A stretch of 64,000 bases of DNA from Ginsengibacter sp963792025 (GTDB lineage Bacteria > Bacteroidota > Bacteroidia > Chitinophagales > Chitinophagaceae), in the NCBI GenBank assembly GCA_963792025.1, contig CAWBUS010000004.1:531990-595989 (forward strand), read 5' to 3'. Numbering within the stretch: the first letter of the stretch is position 1; each line of letters starts with the position of its first letter. Under the pieces are notes generated by a model, which searched no databases, was not told the origin of the DNA, and was given only the letters and a program-made list of their open reading frames with translations. A program made the translations under genes and the position numbers. Positions 9,404 to 19,397 of this stretch are shown here, piece after piece.

Positions 9404-10646
9404 AACGGTCGGGGTTAAACGCTTTCACATCCATACTGGTTGTTTCATTGTTAATTATTTCACTTACTAATTTTCCGGTTGCAGGACCAAGGCTTAATCC
9501 CAACATGGCATGTCCACTTGCGATTACGAGGTTATTATATTTACCCACCTTACCAATATAAGGAAGCCCGTCCGCAGAGCATGGCCTGAAGCCAAACCAT
9601 ATTTTGTCTTTTTCCGGGAAAGGTATATCCACGTCGGGAAAATATTTTTTCACAGATTCGAGTATCCCCATCACACGATTCATTCTTGGCGGTGTATTGG
9701 TTGATGTTATTTCCATGGTTCCGCCAAACCGGATTTTATTTTCGGCCATTGGTGTTATAGCTACTCTTGCTTCACTTAAAATAATCGGTTGTTTTATTTT
9801 AAATGGCAAATCTTCGAACGTCATTGAATAGCCTCTGCCACCTACCATAGGAACGTTAAGATTTAAATTAGATGCTACTTCGCCACTCCATGCCCCTGCA
9901 GCCAACACGATGTGATCACCAAAATATTCAGATGCATTTGTCCGGATGCCATTTATCGTGTTCCCTTCTTTAATAAAAGATTTTACTTCCTCGCCGGTTT
10001 TAATGGTTACACCGTTATTTCTAAGATAAGCGATCATATCCTTCATCAGTTTATTTGGATACATGTGCGAATCGCATTTGAAATATACGGCGCCTTTTAT
10101 ATCCATATTCAGGCCTGGTTCCATTTGCTCCACTTCCTGTTTATTCAACAGCGTCGCATCAAGCCCTAATTCTTTTGACGCTCTAACCATTTCCTCTGCA
10201 TGGTGGGCATTTTCATCCGTTTTAAAAAAATCAAGCATTCCTTTATTAGCATAATAAAAACTAAAACCAGTAACATGGCAAAGATCTTCATACAATTGTT
10301 TGCTTAATAAATTAATGTCACGGAGAGGGATAGCCGAAGCATCAACATTAGCTTTCGTAGCCGATTTGATAAATTTCATTCCCCAGTTAATAAGGCTTTT
10401 GCTCAATCTTGGTTGCACATAAAACGGGCTCTTCGAATCAGCCATCCATTTAAAACCCTGCTTTACAATACCCGGGGAGGCCAGAGGGATAAAATGACTG
10501 GGGCTTACGTACCCTGCGTTGCCGTAAGAGCAACCATCGAGCAAATCGGTTTTGTCAATAATGGTAATTTGGTGCCCCTGTTGTAGTAAGTAGTAGGCGC
10601 TGCTCAAGCCGATTATTCCGCCGCCGATGATTATTATCTTAGCCAT
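9396..10646 (-). CDS. FAD-dependent D-amino acid (cis-4-hydroxy-D-proline) oxidase, DadA-like
   Basis: 416 residues. The N-terminal dinucleotide-binding motif GGGIIG (8-13) is followed by DKTDLLDGCSYGNAGYVSPSH, the DadA/glycine oxidase signature, and a C-terminal FGFRPCSADGLPYIG block completes the FAD fold. On its own it would be called D-amino acid dehydrogenase. As the last gene of an operon with hydroxyproline epimerase, the deaminase and a semialdehyde dehydrogenase, its likely substrate is cis-4-hydroxy-D-proline, giving pyrroline-4-hydroxy-2-carboxylate. It lies 66 bases after the epimerase. Specificity is inferred from context. Confidence 0.87.
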   Translation of the reverse strand: MAKIIIIGGGIIGLSSAYYLLQQGHQITIIDKTDLLDGCSYGNAGYVSPSHFIPLASPGIVKQGFKWMADSKSPFYVQPRLSKSLINWGMKFIKSATKANVDASAIPLRDINLLSKQLYEDLCHVTGFSFYYANKGMLDFFKTDENAHHAEEMVRASKELGLDATLLNKQEVEQMEPGLNMDIKGAVYFKCDSHMYPNKLMKDMIAYLRNNGVTIKTGEEVKSFIKEGNTINGIRTNASEYFGDHIVLAAGAWSGEVASNLNLNVPMVGGRGYSMTFEDLPFKIKQPIILSEARVAITPMAENKIRFGGTMEITSTNTPPRMNRVMGILESVKKYFPDVDIPFPEKDKIWFGFRPCSADGLPYIGKVGKYNNLVIASGHAMLGLSLGPATGKLVSEIINNETTSMDVKAFNPDRFN

Positions 10647-10712
10647 TTATTTTTTATGAAATTTCAATATTCAATCTTAACAATTCAACAATAGAATAAT
10701 TTATCATCCTCT

Positions 10713-11714
10713 CTACAGCACCTGGAACCCCAACGCATAAGGATCATCTTCTTCGTCTATGGTTATTACGTTATGCCCGTAAATTTTTGCCCAGCCTTCA
10801 ATTCCCGGAACAATGGCGGGCTTGTCTCCAACTTCAGTGATTTTTTCAATAGTGCCGGTAAACTTTGAACCGATAATGCTTTCATGAATAAAAATATCGC
10901 CTTGTTTTAATTTGCCTTTTGCAAACCATTGGGCCATTCGTGCGGAAGTGCCGGTACCGCAGGGTGAACGATCAATGGCTTTATCACCATAAAAGACGGC
11001 ATTCCTTGCGGTAGAACTTTCATCCAATGTTTTGCCCGTCCATAAAATATGCGAACACCCATTGATGGTTGCATTTTCAGGATGAACGAATGTATGTTCT
11101 TCGTTTATTCTCTTTCTCATTATTCTGCTCCAGCTTATTAACTGATCAGCAGCATAATTTTCAAGACCTTTAAAATTTTCCTGCACATCTACAATGGCAT
11201 AAAAATTTCCGCCGTATGACACATCTACGTGGAGTTCGCCAAGATCAGCACATTCAACTGTAATATTTTCTGCTGCGAGAAAGGATGGCACGTTAGTAAG
11301 TTTTACTGACGATACTTTTTCACCTTTCATTTTATATTCAATCATCACTAATCCCGCAGGCGCTTCCATACGAACGATGCCGGGAATTTTTGGTATCAAT
11401 AATCCCTTTTCAATAGCAATTGTTATGGTTCCTATAGTTCCATGTCCGCACATCGGCAGGCACCCGCTTGTTTCAATAAATAAAACTGCTATGTCATTTG
11501 CAGGATCGTGTGGCGGATATAAAATACTTCCACTCATCATGTCGTGTCCGCGTGGTTCAAACATCAGCCCTTTTCTAATCCAATCAAATTCTCTTAAAAA
11601 ATGCTGGCGTTTTGCACTCATGTTATTTCCCTGCAAGTCTGGACCGCCTTTGGCTACCAACCTTACCGGGTTACCACATGTGTGTGCATCAATGCATTCA
11701 AAAATATATTTCAT
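10713..11714 (-). CDS. 4-hydroxyproline 2-epimerase (proline racemase family)
   Basis: 333 residues, the usual length. The two catalytic cysteines of true racemases/epimerases are both present: Cys89 in GCLPMCGHGT and Cys252 in RSPCGTGTSA. This separates it from trans-3-hydroxy-L-proline dehydratases, where the first is Thr. It converts trans-4-hydroxy-L-proline to cis-4-hydroxy-D-proline, the first step of the D-proline route. The neighbouring oxidase, deaminase and dehydrogenase complete that route to 2-oxoglutarate, which supports the 4-hydroxyproline rather than proline assignment. Start ATG 11714, 33 bases after the dehydrogenase gene. Confidence 0.92.
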   Translation of the reverse strand: MKYIFECIDAHTCGNPVRLVAKGGPDLQGNNMSAKRQHFLREFDWIRKGLMFEPRGHDMMSGSILYPPHDPANDIAVLFIETSGCLPMCGHGTIGTITIAIEKGLLIPKIPGIVRMEAPAGLVMIEYKMKGEKVSSVKLTNVPSFLAAENITVECADLGELHVDVSYGGNFYAIVDVQENFKGLENYAADQLISWSRIMRKRINEEHTFVHPENATINGCSHILWTGKTLDESSTARNAVFYGDKAIDRSPCGTGTSARMAQWFAKGKLKQGDIFIHESIIGSKFTGTIEKITEVGDKPAIVPGIEGWAKIYGHNVITIDEEDDPYALGFQVL

Positions 11715-11747
11715 GTATTTTATATAGGACTGAGATCGTGCTGATAT

Positions 11748-13248
11748 TTATTCAACATCTCCGTTGTTATATTGGCTGTTCACAAGCCTGAATATTTTTT
11801 TAGGATTTTTATTTTTTAATTCTTCGGGCAATAAATACTCCGGACAATTTTGGTAGCAAACAGGCCTTACCCAACGCTTAACGCCGTTAATGCCAACTGC
11901 CGTAAAGCGGCTGTCGGTTGTTGCGGGAAATGGGCCGCCATGGACCATGCTGGGACAAACTTCAACTCCGGTCGGAGGATTATTAAAATTGATTCGGCCT
12001 GCAATAGTTGGAGCAATTGCTATCAATTCTTTATTATCGTCAAAATCTTTATCAGTCCCCATTAACGAAGTGGTAAGTTGACCTGCAACTTTTTGCCATA
12101 CATTTTTTAGTTCCTTTGTATCCTTACACTTTACCATTAAAGAGTAAGGGCCAAATACCTCCTCATGCAGGGTAGGATTATTTAAAAATGTTTCGCCGCT
12201 AACGGCAGCTACTGCCGGAAGGGTTTTTATTCCGTTAGATTGATAGGTTGATTTTTTGATAAGGGTCACACCTTTTTGCGAAAGCGCTTTCTCCTGCTTT
12301 TCGATGTATGCGTTTTGAATGCCTTCATGTAACATTTTCGACGGAACAAATTTTGAAATTTCTTCACTTAAATTTTCTAAGAAATCATTTAATGCTTTGC
12401 TTTCAACTGCAATCATCAAACCTGGATTAGTACAAAATTGTCCCATACCCAACGTTACAGAGCCGGCATACATTTTTACCAATGCATCTGCATCTTTTTG
12501 TAAAGTGTCTTCGAAAAAAATCACCGGGTTAGTACTTCCCATTTCAGAAAATACCGGAATAGGATTTTTTCTTTCTGATGCATAGTCATACAATGCTTTA
12601 CCTCCATTGAATGAACCCGTGAAGCCAACAGCTGCGGTCGCCGGATGTTGCACCAGGGCTTTGCCTGTTGCGAAACCCTCGTCGTTTACATGCTGAAAAA
12701 CATGGGCCGGCATATTGCATTTATTAATCGCAGTTTTAATCGCTTCGTAAACCATAACTGGAAGTTTCCGCATGAGCAGGATGTGCTTTTACAACCACGC
12801 TGCAACCTGCAGCTAATGCTGACGCAGTATCCCCGCCTGCGGTAGAATAAGCAAATGGAAAATTACTGGCGCCAAAAACTATTACCGGCCCAAGTGGTAT
12901 CAGCATTTTTCTTATATCCGGTTTTGGCACGGGCGAACGATCAGGCATAGCCGTATCAATGGAAGCTTCTACCCAACTTCCTTCTTTTACCATCGCAGCA
13001 AACATTCTTAATTGCATGGTGGTCCTGGCTCTTTCGCCTGTTAATCTTCCTGCCGGAAGGTTGGTTTCTTCACTTGCCTTATTTATCAAAACATCTCCTA
13101 ATGCTTCAATTTCGTTGGCAATCGTTTCTAAAAAGGCTGCTTTTTGTTCGGCTGAAACCTTTTTGTATTCATTAAATGCCTTTAGAGCATTCAGCATTAT
13201 TTCATCAATTGACGTGGATGCGCAAGTGTTGTTTTTAGTTGCTAACAT
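11748..13248 (-). pseudogene. 2-oxoglutarate semialdehyde dehydrogenase (aldehyde dehydrogenase), one frameshift
   Basis: Two overlapping frames together make one aldehyde dehydrogenase of about 500 residues. The N-terminal part (13248 to about 12757) has the cofactor segment IVFGASNFPFAYS and ends near VVVKAHPAHAETS. The C-terminal part (from about 12757 to 11748) resumes at MVYEAIKTAIN and carries the general-base region FSEMGSTNPV and catalytic Cys in GMGQFCTNPGL. Removing one base at 12756-12757 merges them. In this operon the expected reaction is oxidation of 2,5-dioxopentanoate to 2-oxoglutarate, the last step of hydroxyproline use. All active-site residues are intact, so a sequence error is likelier than gene loss. 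Confidence 0.88.
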
Positions 13249-13259
13249 GTCTAAGTTTT

Positions 13260-14213
13260 TTATAGAGATACACTTTTTAAAGAAGCAGTATAAGTTTTTT
13301 CCTGCTGCAGATAATTGGCAAGTCTTGGTCTTGACTCTATTCCATCATTAATAATTTTCAAAATTCTTTCTCTTTCTTCTCCTGCCAAAGTTAGCCTGGG
13401 TTCGCGAACCTGCTCTGTGCCAAGGCCCACCTGGGTTTCAGCAAGTTTTATATATTGAACCAATTTGGAATGAATATCCAGTTCCAGCAACGGCATAAAC
13501 CAGCGATAGATATAAGTAGCTTCTTTTATTTTGCCTGCTTTTACAAGATTATAAATTGCTACTGTTTCAGCAGGGAAAGCGCACACAAGGCCTGCCACCC
13601 AGCCATGAGCGCCCATCAGCATTTCTTCCATTGCCAAGGTATCTACACCGCACAGTATTTTATAACGGCCGCCAAAGCGTGTAAGCATCCTCGTTACATT
13701 GGTCACGTCGCGGGTAGATTCTTTTACTGCCTGTATATTTTTGCATTCGGTTAATTCAGCAAACATGTCCAGGGTAACTTCAATTTTATAATCCACAGGA
13801 TTGTTGTAGATCATGATAGGCAATTCAGTCGAGTCTGCTATACTCTTGAAATAGGTAACTGTTTCGCGGTGATCACTTTTGTATCGCATTGGAGGCAGCA
13901 TCATTAAACCTTCACACCCCCATTTTTCAGCAAGTTCTGCCTGCCTCACGGCTTCGCTTGTTGCACCTTCGGCTATATTTAATATTACAGGAATTCTCCC
14001 TGCTACATTTTCCACTGCAAATTGCACCAATCGCGATTTTTCCTCCGTTGTTAAAGTACTTGCCTCACCCAATGTTCCGCCTAGGATAACGCCATGCACG
14101 CCCGCCCGTAATTGTGCATCAAGATTCTTTTTAAACATGGGAAGATCCAACTGATCATCAGTTGTGAATTTTGTTGTAAGAGCCGGGAAAACTCCATTCC
14201 AGTTTACTGACAT
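13260..14213 (-). CDS. Dihydrodipicolinate synthase-family lyase, probable pyrroline-4-hydroxy-2-carboxylate deaminase
   Basis: 317-residue class I aldolase-fold protein. The Schiff-base lysine is Lys164 in QAVKESTRD; Tyr136 in MIYNNPV and the GGTLGEASTL loop near 45-54 complete the DapA-family site. As the first gene of the hydroxyproline operon it most likely converts 1-pyrroline-4-hydroxy-2-carboxylate to 2-oxoglutarate semialdehyde plus ammonia rather than making lysine precursors. Its start at 14213 is divergent from the outer-membrane protein at 14424, so the operon promoter should lie in the 210 bases between. Specificity is inferred from neighbours. Confidence 0.85.
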   Translation of the reverse strand: MSVNWNGVFPALTTKFTTDDQLDLPMFKKNLDAQLRAGVHGVILGGTLGEASTLTTEEKSRLVQFAVENVAGRIPVILNIAEGATSEAVRQAELAEKWGCEGLMMLPPMRYKSDHRETVTYFKSIADSTELPIMIYNNPVDYKIEVTLDMFAELTECKNIQAVKESTRDVTNVTRMLTRFGGRYKILCGVDTLAMEEMLMGAHGWVAGLVCAFPAETVAIYNLVKAGKIKEATYIYRWFMPLLELDIHSKLVQYIKLAETQVGLGTEQVREPRLTLAGEERERILKIINDGIESRPRLANYLQQEKTYTASLKSVSL

Positions 14214-14423
14214 AAAAATAAATTTTAGTAAAGGTATTTTTTTCTGAATAAATGATAATGAGAATTGGGAGGGAATTTAAAACCCCCGAAACACCCGGTT
14301 TTGAAAACGCTGCATAGATCTTTCAATTTAATAATAGATTATGGTAATCTGTTGTTAAACAAAATTTCGATGATATTTTCTTTGCCAGTTAGGTTTTCAT
14401 TTGTATTCTAAAACTTAATTGAT

Positions 14424-15098
14424 ATGAAAACAAAGATTTTACTAACGACCGTAATTTACCTATTTACACTAAGTGTTTCGCACGCACAAATTAGCCACGG
14501 AAAAATTTTATTAGGAGGAAGTTTAAGTTATAACAATAACAACAGCAATACCCAACCTGCGAATAACTATCAAAACGAAAATTTTGCTACTTCAATCCAA
14601 GTGGGTAAGGCAATAACGGATAATCGCGTTGTAGGCATAATCCTTTCATACAGTAATCAAAACAATCATATTACAGGGTTTCCCGATAGTAATTACTATA
14701 AAATAAATCAAATAAACGCAGGGATTTTTTATAGGATATATAAAAAGATCTTAAAGGATTTTTACTTATTCGGAGAAACCGATTTGCTTTATTCTCATAT
14801 CAAAGATAGCCAGGGATACCCGCAAAACGGAACGAACACTTCAGTTACAAATTCGAATGGCGGCATCTTGTCAATTTTCCCGGGTGTATCGTATACGCTT
14901 TGCAAAAGCATGCAAATTGAATTATTGATTCCCAATCTACTATCGGCTTCCTATTACCGTACGTCATCCGTAAATAGTTTGGGAGCTCCATCCACCACTT
15001 CGAAAGAAAAAGGGAATATTTTTTCTATTGGAGCTAATTTAAATTCAAACCTCCTCTACAGTTTTGGAATTGGTTTTAAATTCATTTTAGGCCGGTAA
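14424..15098 (+). CDS. Outer-membrane beta-barrel-like secreted protein
   Basis: 224 residues with a clear signal peptide (cut after VSHAQ). The mature part alternates polar and hydrophobic residues, has repeated aromatic/Gly-ending strands (GSLSYNNN, GIILSYS, GIFYRIY, FLFGETDLLYS) and ends in FGIGFKFILGR, as in small porin-like barrels of Bacteroidota. No enzyme motif was recognised. It sits divergent from the hydroxyproline operon and convergent with the S9 peptidase gene. A structural or transport role is inferred from topology only. Confidence 0.75.
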   Translation: MKTKILLTTVIYLFTLSVSHAQISHGKILLGGSLSYNNNNSNTQPANNYQNENFATSIQVGKAITDNRVVGIILSYSNQNNHITGFPDSNYYKINQINAGIFYRIYKKILKDFYLFGETDLLYSHIKDSQGYPQNGTNTSVTNSNGGILSIFPGVSYTLCKSMQIELLIPNLLSASYYRTSSVNSLGAPSTTSKEKGNIFSIGANLNSNLLYSFGIGFKFILGR

Positions 15099-15137
15099 GT
15101 TCTTAGATCACTTCGAGCAAAAAATTGCCGGTAACAA

Positions 15138-17207
15138 TTACAACTCCCACTGATTCATTATAAATTCAAAAACGAAATCCCAATTATCAATTGATTGTTC
15201 TGTGCTTTGTCCGCTTCCATGGCCGCTGTTGTAATCCATATGTAAAATTATGGGACTCACCTGGCCAATGTTATTTTGAAGCGCCGCAACAAATTTCTTT
15301 GCGTTCATTGGATCTACGCGGCTGTCATTAGCTCCGGCAGTTACCAGCATAGTAGGCACGTTAACGCCTACCCGGATATTCTGATAGGGAGAATAACGAA
15401 GGAGCCAGCGAAAATCGGCATCATTATCTGATGTACCATATTCAGGTATCCAATATCGTGCAATTAAAAATTTCTGGTAACGTAACATATCGAGCAATGG
15501 AACTTCGCAAACAATAGCCTTATAAAGATCGGGCCGTTGCGTTGCAATTGCTCCCATTAATAAACCTCCATTGCTTCCTCCAATGGCAACCAATTTCGAA
15601 GGATTAGTATATTTATCTTTTATTAACCATTCTGCACAGGCGTTAAAGTCGTCAAAACAATTTTGTTTGTTGGCAAGCATTCCTTCGCGGTGCCATCTTT
15701 CGCCGTACTCATCGCCGCCTCTTATTCCGGCCTCCACTATTACGCCACCCCGGTTAAGGAAAGGTGCAAAAAATCCATAGTAATGTGGTTCAATTCCGAT
15801 ATTGAACCCGCCATAAGCGGTGAGCAAAACAGGGTTGGCACTATCGAGTTTCATATCTTTCCTGTGAATTACAAATGCAGGAACTTTTGTGCTGTCTTTA
15901 GAATAATAAAATTTTATTTCACCAACAACATTACTCATGTCAACCGGTAATTGCCTTTCATAATATAAACGCCATTTAAAATCAGATGGCGACGCTACAA
16001 AAATTTTAGGCATTGAAGTAAAAGTATTCAGCGTCATATAAACAGAATCTTCTTCCCTGTCATAGCTTATGCCGGCAACATTTCCCGTTTCCGGCAAATC
16101 AATTTGTTTTATCATTTTTCCATCAAGATCATACAATGTCAAACGGCTTTGTATATCTTTTTTATCCTGGATGATAATGTTGTTTTTGGTAACCACATAA
16201 CTCTGCATTACGGTTTCACTTTCAGGTATCAGCGACTTCCAGTTTTTATATTCCGGATTGTTTTTTTCGGCTACCATTAACCGGTAGTTAGGGGCGTTGT
16301 CGTTTGTGAATATGTAGAGCTTATCACCAATGGCTTCCGGGTAGCAAGTGGATTTTTTGCTTTCATAAATTAATATTCCTTTGTCGTTCGTGCCGGTCTT
16401 TCGCATATAACATTTGTTGGAATAAAAATCGCCTTCACCGTAAAAACTAACGTCACTATAACGGTTGTCATAAATGAAGTAACTGTTTTTTGCATCGGCT
16501 GTTGTTCCCATAAATTCAGCGGTCTTAGCCGAAGCGCCCACTTCCCAGCGATATGTTTTCAAAGGCAATTGTTTGTTTACATCTTCCTGGCTGCGAATGG
16601 TAAAGTATGCATGCTGCTGATCCTTTGTCCAGTTAAAACCATCGGTGTTCTGAAGCGGCGGGTATAAAGTCTTTCCCGTCCTTGTGTCGATAATATAAGT
16701 GGTTGAAATTTCTGCGCCGCTCTTTTGAACACTTACGGCGGCTCTTTCGCCGTCATAAGTATAGTCAACTCCGGAAGTTGAGGTTTTGCCAGACGTATCT
16801 AATTTAACCGGATCCCAGATCAGTATTTTTTTGCCATTAAGAATGGTATACAATTTATATTGTTTATCGCCTTTTTTCTTTACGTTTTGAAACACACGTT
16901 TCCCGTGTTTACTCAATGGTCCTTCGTAATCTATGTCAATGTAAGCAGCAATTTCATTGCGAACGCCGGGATGCGTTTTTTGAGTCGCATTTAAATATTG
17001 TATTCCGTAATCATGCTGGGCCTTTGTCCATTCAATAACTTTTGGATCTTCTTTATTTTCAAGCCAGCGGTAGTTATCGGTAAGCACCACGCCGTGCAAA
17101 GTATCTTTAACGGGAATTACAGGCGTAGGAGGAGGAGAAAATTTTGTTTGAGCAGATGCTGTTGCAAAAATTATTTGGCAACCAAAAATTAGTAGAAGAG
17201 TTTTCAT
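15138..17207 (-). CDS. Prolyl oligopeptidase (S9A family), secreted
   Basis: 689 residues from ATG 17207 (MKTLLLIFGCQIIFATASAQ, a signal peptide). An upstream start at 17273 would bury that signal, so it is rejected. An N-terminal seven-bladed propeller region (about 50-420) precedes the alpha/beta-hydrolase domain. The catalytic triad is visible: Ser545 in GGSNGGLL, an Asp near 628 in TAGANDSRVDP, and His663 in NSGHGSG. It cleaves short peptides after proline, probably in the periplasm. A single gene, not in an evident operon. Confidence 0.92.
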   Translation of the reverse strand: MKTLLLIFGCQIIFATASAQTKFSPPPTPVIPVKDTLHGVVLTDNYRWLENKEDPKVIEWTKAQHDYGIQYLNATQKTHPGVRNEIAAYIDIDYEGPLSKHGKRVFQNVKKKGDKQYKLYTILNGKKILIWDPVKLDTSGKTSTSGVDYTYDGERAAVSVQKSGAEISTTYIIDTRTGKTLYPPLQNTDGFNWTKDQQHAYFTIRSQEDVNKQLPLKTYRWEVGASAKTAEFMGTTADAKNSYFIYDNRYSDVSFYGEGDFYSNKCYMRKTGTNDKGILIYESKKSTCYPEAIGDKLYIFTNDNAPNYRLMVAEKNNPEYKNWKSLIPESETVMQSYVVTKNNIIIQDKKDIQSRLTLYDLDGKMIKQIDLPETGNVAGISYDREEDSVYMTLNTFTSMPKIFVASPSDFKWRLYYERQLPVDMSNVVGEIKFYYSKDSTKVPAFVIHRKDMKLDSANPVLLTAYGGFNIGIEPHYYGFFAPFLNRGGVIVEAGIRGGDEYGERWHREGMLANKQNCFDDFNACAEWLIKDKYTNPSKLVAIGGSNGGLLMGAIATQRPDLYKAIVCEVPLLDMLRYQKFLIARYWIPEYGTSDNDADFRWLLRYSPYQNIRVGVNVPTMLVTAGANDSRVDPMNAKKFVAALQNNIGQVSPIILHMDYNSGHGSGQSTEQSIDNWDFVFEFIMNQWEL

Positions 17208-17271
17208 GACGCAGTTATTTATAGTGCGCCAAGTTAATAGTTTTTTGCGAGGATAATTAAATGATAATAGC

Positions 17272-17306
17272 AAAGCTTACAGGTCTTATTCCTGTAAGCT
17301 TTTATT
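17272..17306. terminator. Rho-independent terminator-like hairpin
   Basis: Perfect 12-bp stem, arms 17272-17283 and 17291-17302, with a 7-base loop, followed on the plus strand by TTATTTTTAT. It lies just past the 3' end of the minus-strand gene at 17308-17631. The T-tract is better on the plus strand, so it may act in both directions. Confidence 0.6.
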
Positions 17307-17307
17307 T

Positions 17308-17631
17308 TTATGAAAGTAATTGGAGGTGCAAAAATGCGTATGGATCTATAGAAAATTCTTTCTCCTTTTCTTCGGGGATATCGCCCATTTCAAGATCGAT
17401 AAAAGATTTTCCTTGTTTTATCTGCCAGAGAAATAATTTCTTATCTGATTCAGCGTGTAAATACACTTCCGGCAACATTTCTGGCAAGAGCCCGTTCCAA
17501 CAAGCCTCTTCCAACTGCTCTTTTTCCGTAAGGTTATTTATTTTTCCGGAAATTTTTTCGCACCATTCTCTTTTAGAAAATGTAGTTCCGGTTAATAGTA
17601 AAATTTCCTGTTGTGTAGAATTCGTTTTCAT
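17308..17631 (-). CDS. Hypothetical protein, 107 aa
   Basis: Not recognised. The 107-residue product is acidic and soluble, with no signal peptide or membrane segment (MKTNSTQQEILLLTG, then CWNGLLPEMLPEVYL and a Glu/Lys-rich stretch near GDIPEEKEKEF). Codon use resembles the neighbours, the ATG start is well placed, and a strong hairpin follows the stop at 17272-17302, all of which favour a real gene. It stands alone between the S9 peptidase and the DinB gene. Confidence 0.6.
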   Translation of the reverse strand: MKTNSTQQEILLLTGTTFSKREWCEKISGKINNLTEKEQLEEACWNGLLPEMLPEVYLHAESDKKLFLWQIKQGKSFIDLEMGDIPEEKEKEFSIDPYAFLHLQLLS

Positions 17632-17809
17632 GATAAGTAATTTTTAGTTTAACTCTAATATTTAGACGTTAAACAAGTCCGTAAGCAAACAGCCGGGGGA
17701 CAAAAATTTGTGTTAAATACTATAGGATAAACTGTTTTTATGCCAAATTATTTTGTAGAAAAAGAACTAATTTGTTAAGATATTATAATACTCAAAAAGT
17801 CAACCTATT

Positions 17810-18310
17810 ATGAACAAACAAAAAATTATTTCTTCTGAATTTAATATACTCGTGAAAAATCTTGTTGATTTAATTGAGAAAGGAAATGCACACATATCTC
17901 TCGATAAAGCGCTTGAGAATATACTGTACTCATTATTAGGCGAAAAACCGGGGAATCTTCCCTACAGCATCTGGCAGATCACTGAACACATTCGAATTGC
18001 CCAATGGGATCTTCTTGAATTTTCGCGAAATCCAAAGCATGTTTCTCCGGAATGGCCGAAAGGTTATTGGCCAAAGGAAGCTGCCCCTCAATCTGAAGAT
18101 GCCTGGCAAAAATGTGTAGAAAAAATAAAAGCAGAACGTAAGTCTTTTATAACATTAATCGAAAATGCAGGCAGTGATTTATTCAAACCTTTTAAGCATG
18201 GTACCGGGCAAAGCCTTTTAAAAGAAGCATTGGTATTGGCAGATCATAACAGTTATCATGCAGGCGAAATTATCATTATTAGAAGATTATTAAATGCATG
18301 GAATGGATAA
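17810..18310 (+). CDS. DinB-family protein
   Basis: 166-residue four-helix-bundle protein of the DinB/YfiT superfamily. The three metal-binding histidines typical of the fold are present: His60 in WQITEHIRIAQWD, and His146 and His150 in ADHNSYHAGEI. Members are metal-dependent, thiol-transferase-like or of unknown role; DinB names only the founding damage-induced gene. Cytoplasmic, no signal peptide. A single gene with about 150 bases to the next one. Confidence 0.85.
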   Translation: MNKQKIISSEFNILVKNLVDLIEKGNAHISLDKALENILYSLLGEKPGNLPYSIWQITEHIRIAQWDLLEFSRNPKHVSPEWPKGYWPKEAAPQSEDAWQKCVEKIKAERKSFITLIENAGSDLFKPFKHGTGQSLLKEALVLADHNSYHAGEIIIIRRLLNAWNG

Positions 18311-18458
18311 GGGCAAAAAAATCTACGGGTATAATTTACAGAACTAACGGTTCAGAGTAAACGCATATGCTGAAGGGCGCTGCTAAGTAATTCAACAACA
18401 AATTTAAAACTTTCAGTATTCGATTGCAGTATCTTTACGGTAATACTTCAGTTTCTAT

Positions 18459-19304
18459 ATGATAAAAATTGGTGAATACAATGTCCTTAAGGTAATCAAA
18501 GAAAAAGCCATGGGGGTTTTTCTTGATGATGGTGATATTGGTATCTTATTGCCGAAACGATTCGTGCCCGCCGGAACGAAATTAGGAGATGAGTTAAAAG
18601 TGTTTTTATACTATGATGGTGAAGACAGGATTATAGCGACTACACAAAAACCTTTAGGAGTATTGGGCGACATTGTTAGATTAAAAGTGGTAAGCACAAA
18701 CCAGCAAGGCGCTTTTTTGGATTGGGGATTAATGAAAGATTTATTTATACCGCGAAGCAGACAGATAAATTTTATGATTCCAAATGGAGAGTATGTAGTT
18801 AAGATAATGAAGGATGAACAAACAGGGAGATTATTTGCTACTGAAAAGCTGGAACCATTTCTTTCGAATAAGGAGTTGGGGATAAAAGAAATGGATGTAG
18901 TTGATCTTTTAATTTATCGAAAAAGCGATCTTGGGTATGTTGTAATCATCAATAACCAACATACGGGTCTATTGCATTTTAATGAAGTGTATCGCCCGAT
19001 TAAGATTGGTGATCGCTTTCCCGGGTTTATAAAAAAAATATACCCGGTTAATGAAGAGGGGGAGTTTATGATAGATGTTGTTGCAGGTAAGCCCGGCTAC
19101 AATCGTGTTGAAGATGAAAGTGCGAAAGTGTTGCGATTGTTGCAGGAAAACGATGGTTGCCTTCCTTATCACGATAAATCTTCGCCGGAAGATATTTATT
19201 CTTTTTTTGGCATGAGCAAGAAGACATTTAAAATGACCACGGGTAAATTATATCGCGAACGAAAAATTGAATTTACACAAACCGGCATTAAGCTGGTTCA
19301 ATAG
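18459..19304 (+). CDS. S1-like RNA-binding protein, CvfB family
   Basis: 281 residues, matching CvfB/YitL proteins: tandem S1-type OB folds (first about residues 1-60, second about 70-130 with FLDWGLMKDLFIPRSRQ, third about 140-210 with YVVIINNQHTGLLHFNEVYR) and a C-terminal winged-helix-like part (DIYSFFGMSKKTFKMTTGKLYRERKI). CvfB binds RNA and affects gene expression in Staphylococcus; its role in Bacteroidota is not established. A single gene. Confidence 0.87.
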   Translation: MIKIGEYNVLKVIKEKAMGVFLDDGDIGILLPKRFVPAGTKLGDELKVFLYYDGEDRIIATTQKPLGVLGDIVRLKVVSTNQQGAFLDWGLMKDLFIPRSRQINFMIPNGEYVVKIMKDEQTGRLFATEKLEPFLSNKELGIKEMDVVDLLIYRKSDLGYVVIINNQHTGLLHFNEVYRPIKIGDRFPGFIKKIYPVNEEGEFMIDVVAGKPGYNRVEDESAKVLRLLQENDGCLPYHDKSSPEDIYSFFGMSKKTFKMTTGKLYRERKIEFTQTGIKLVQ

Positions 19305-19397
19305 TGATTAAGTTTATTTTGACCCAACGAAAATTTTAAATCAATATCAATCTCTAATTGAGTTTTCATAAATCATTCTGAAATTGTAAATTTATTT

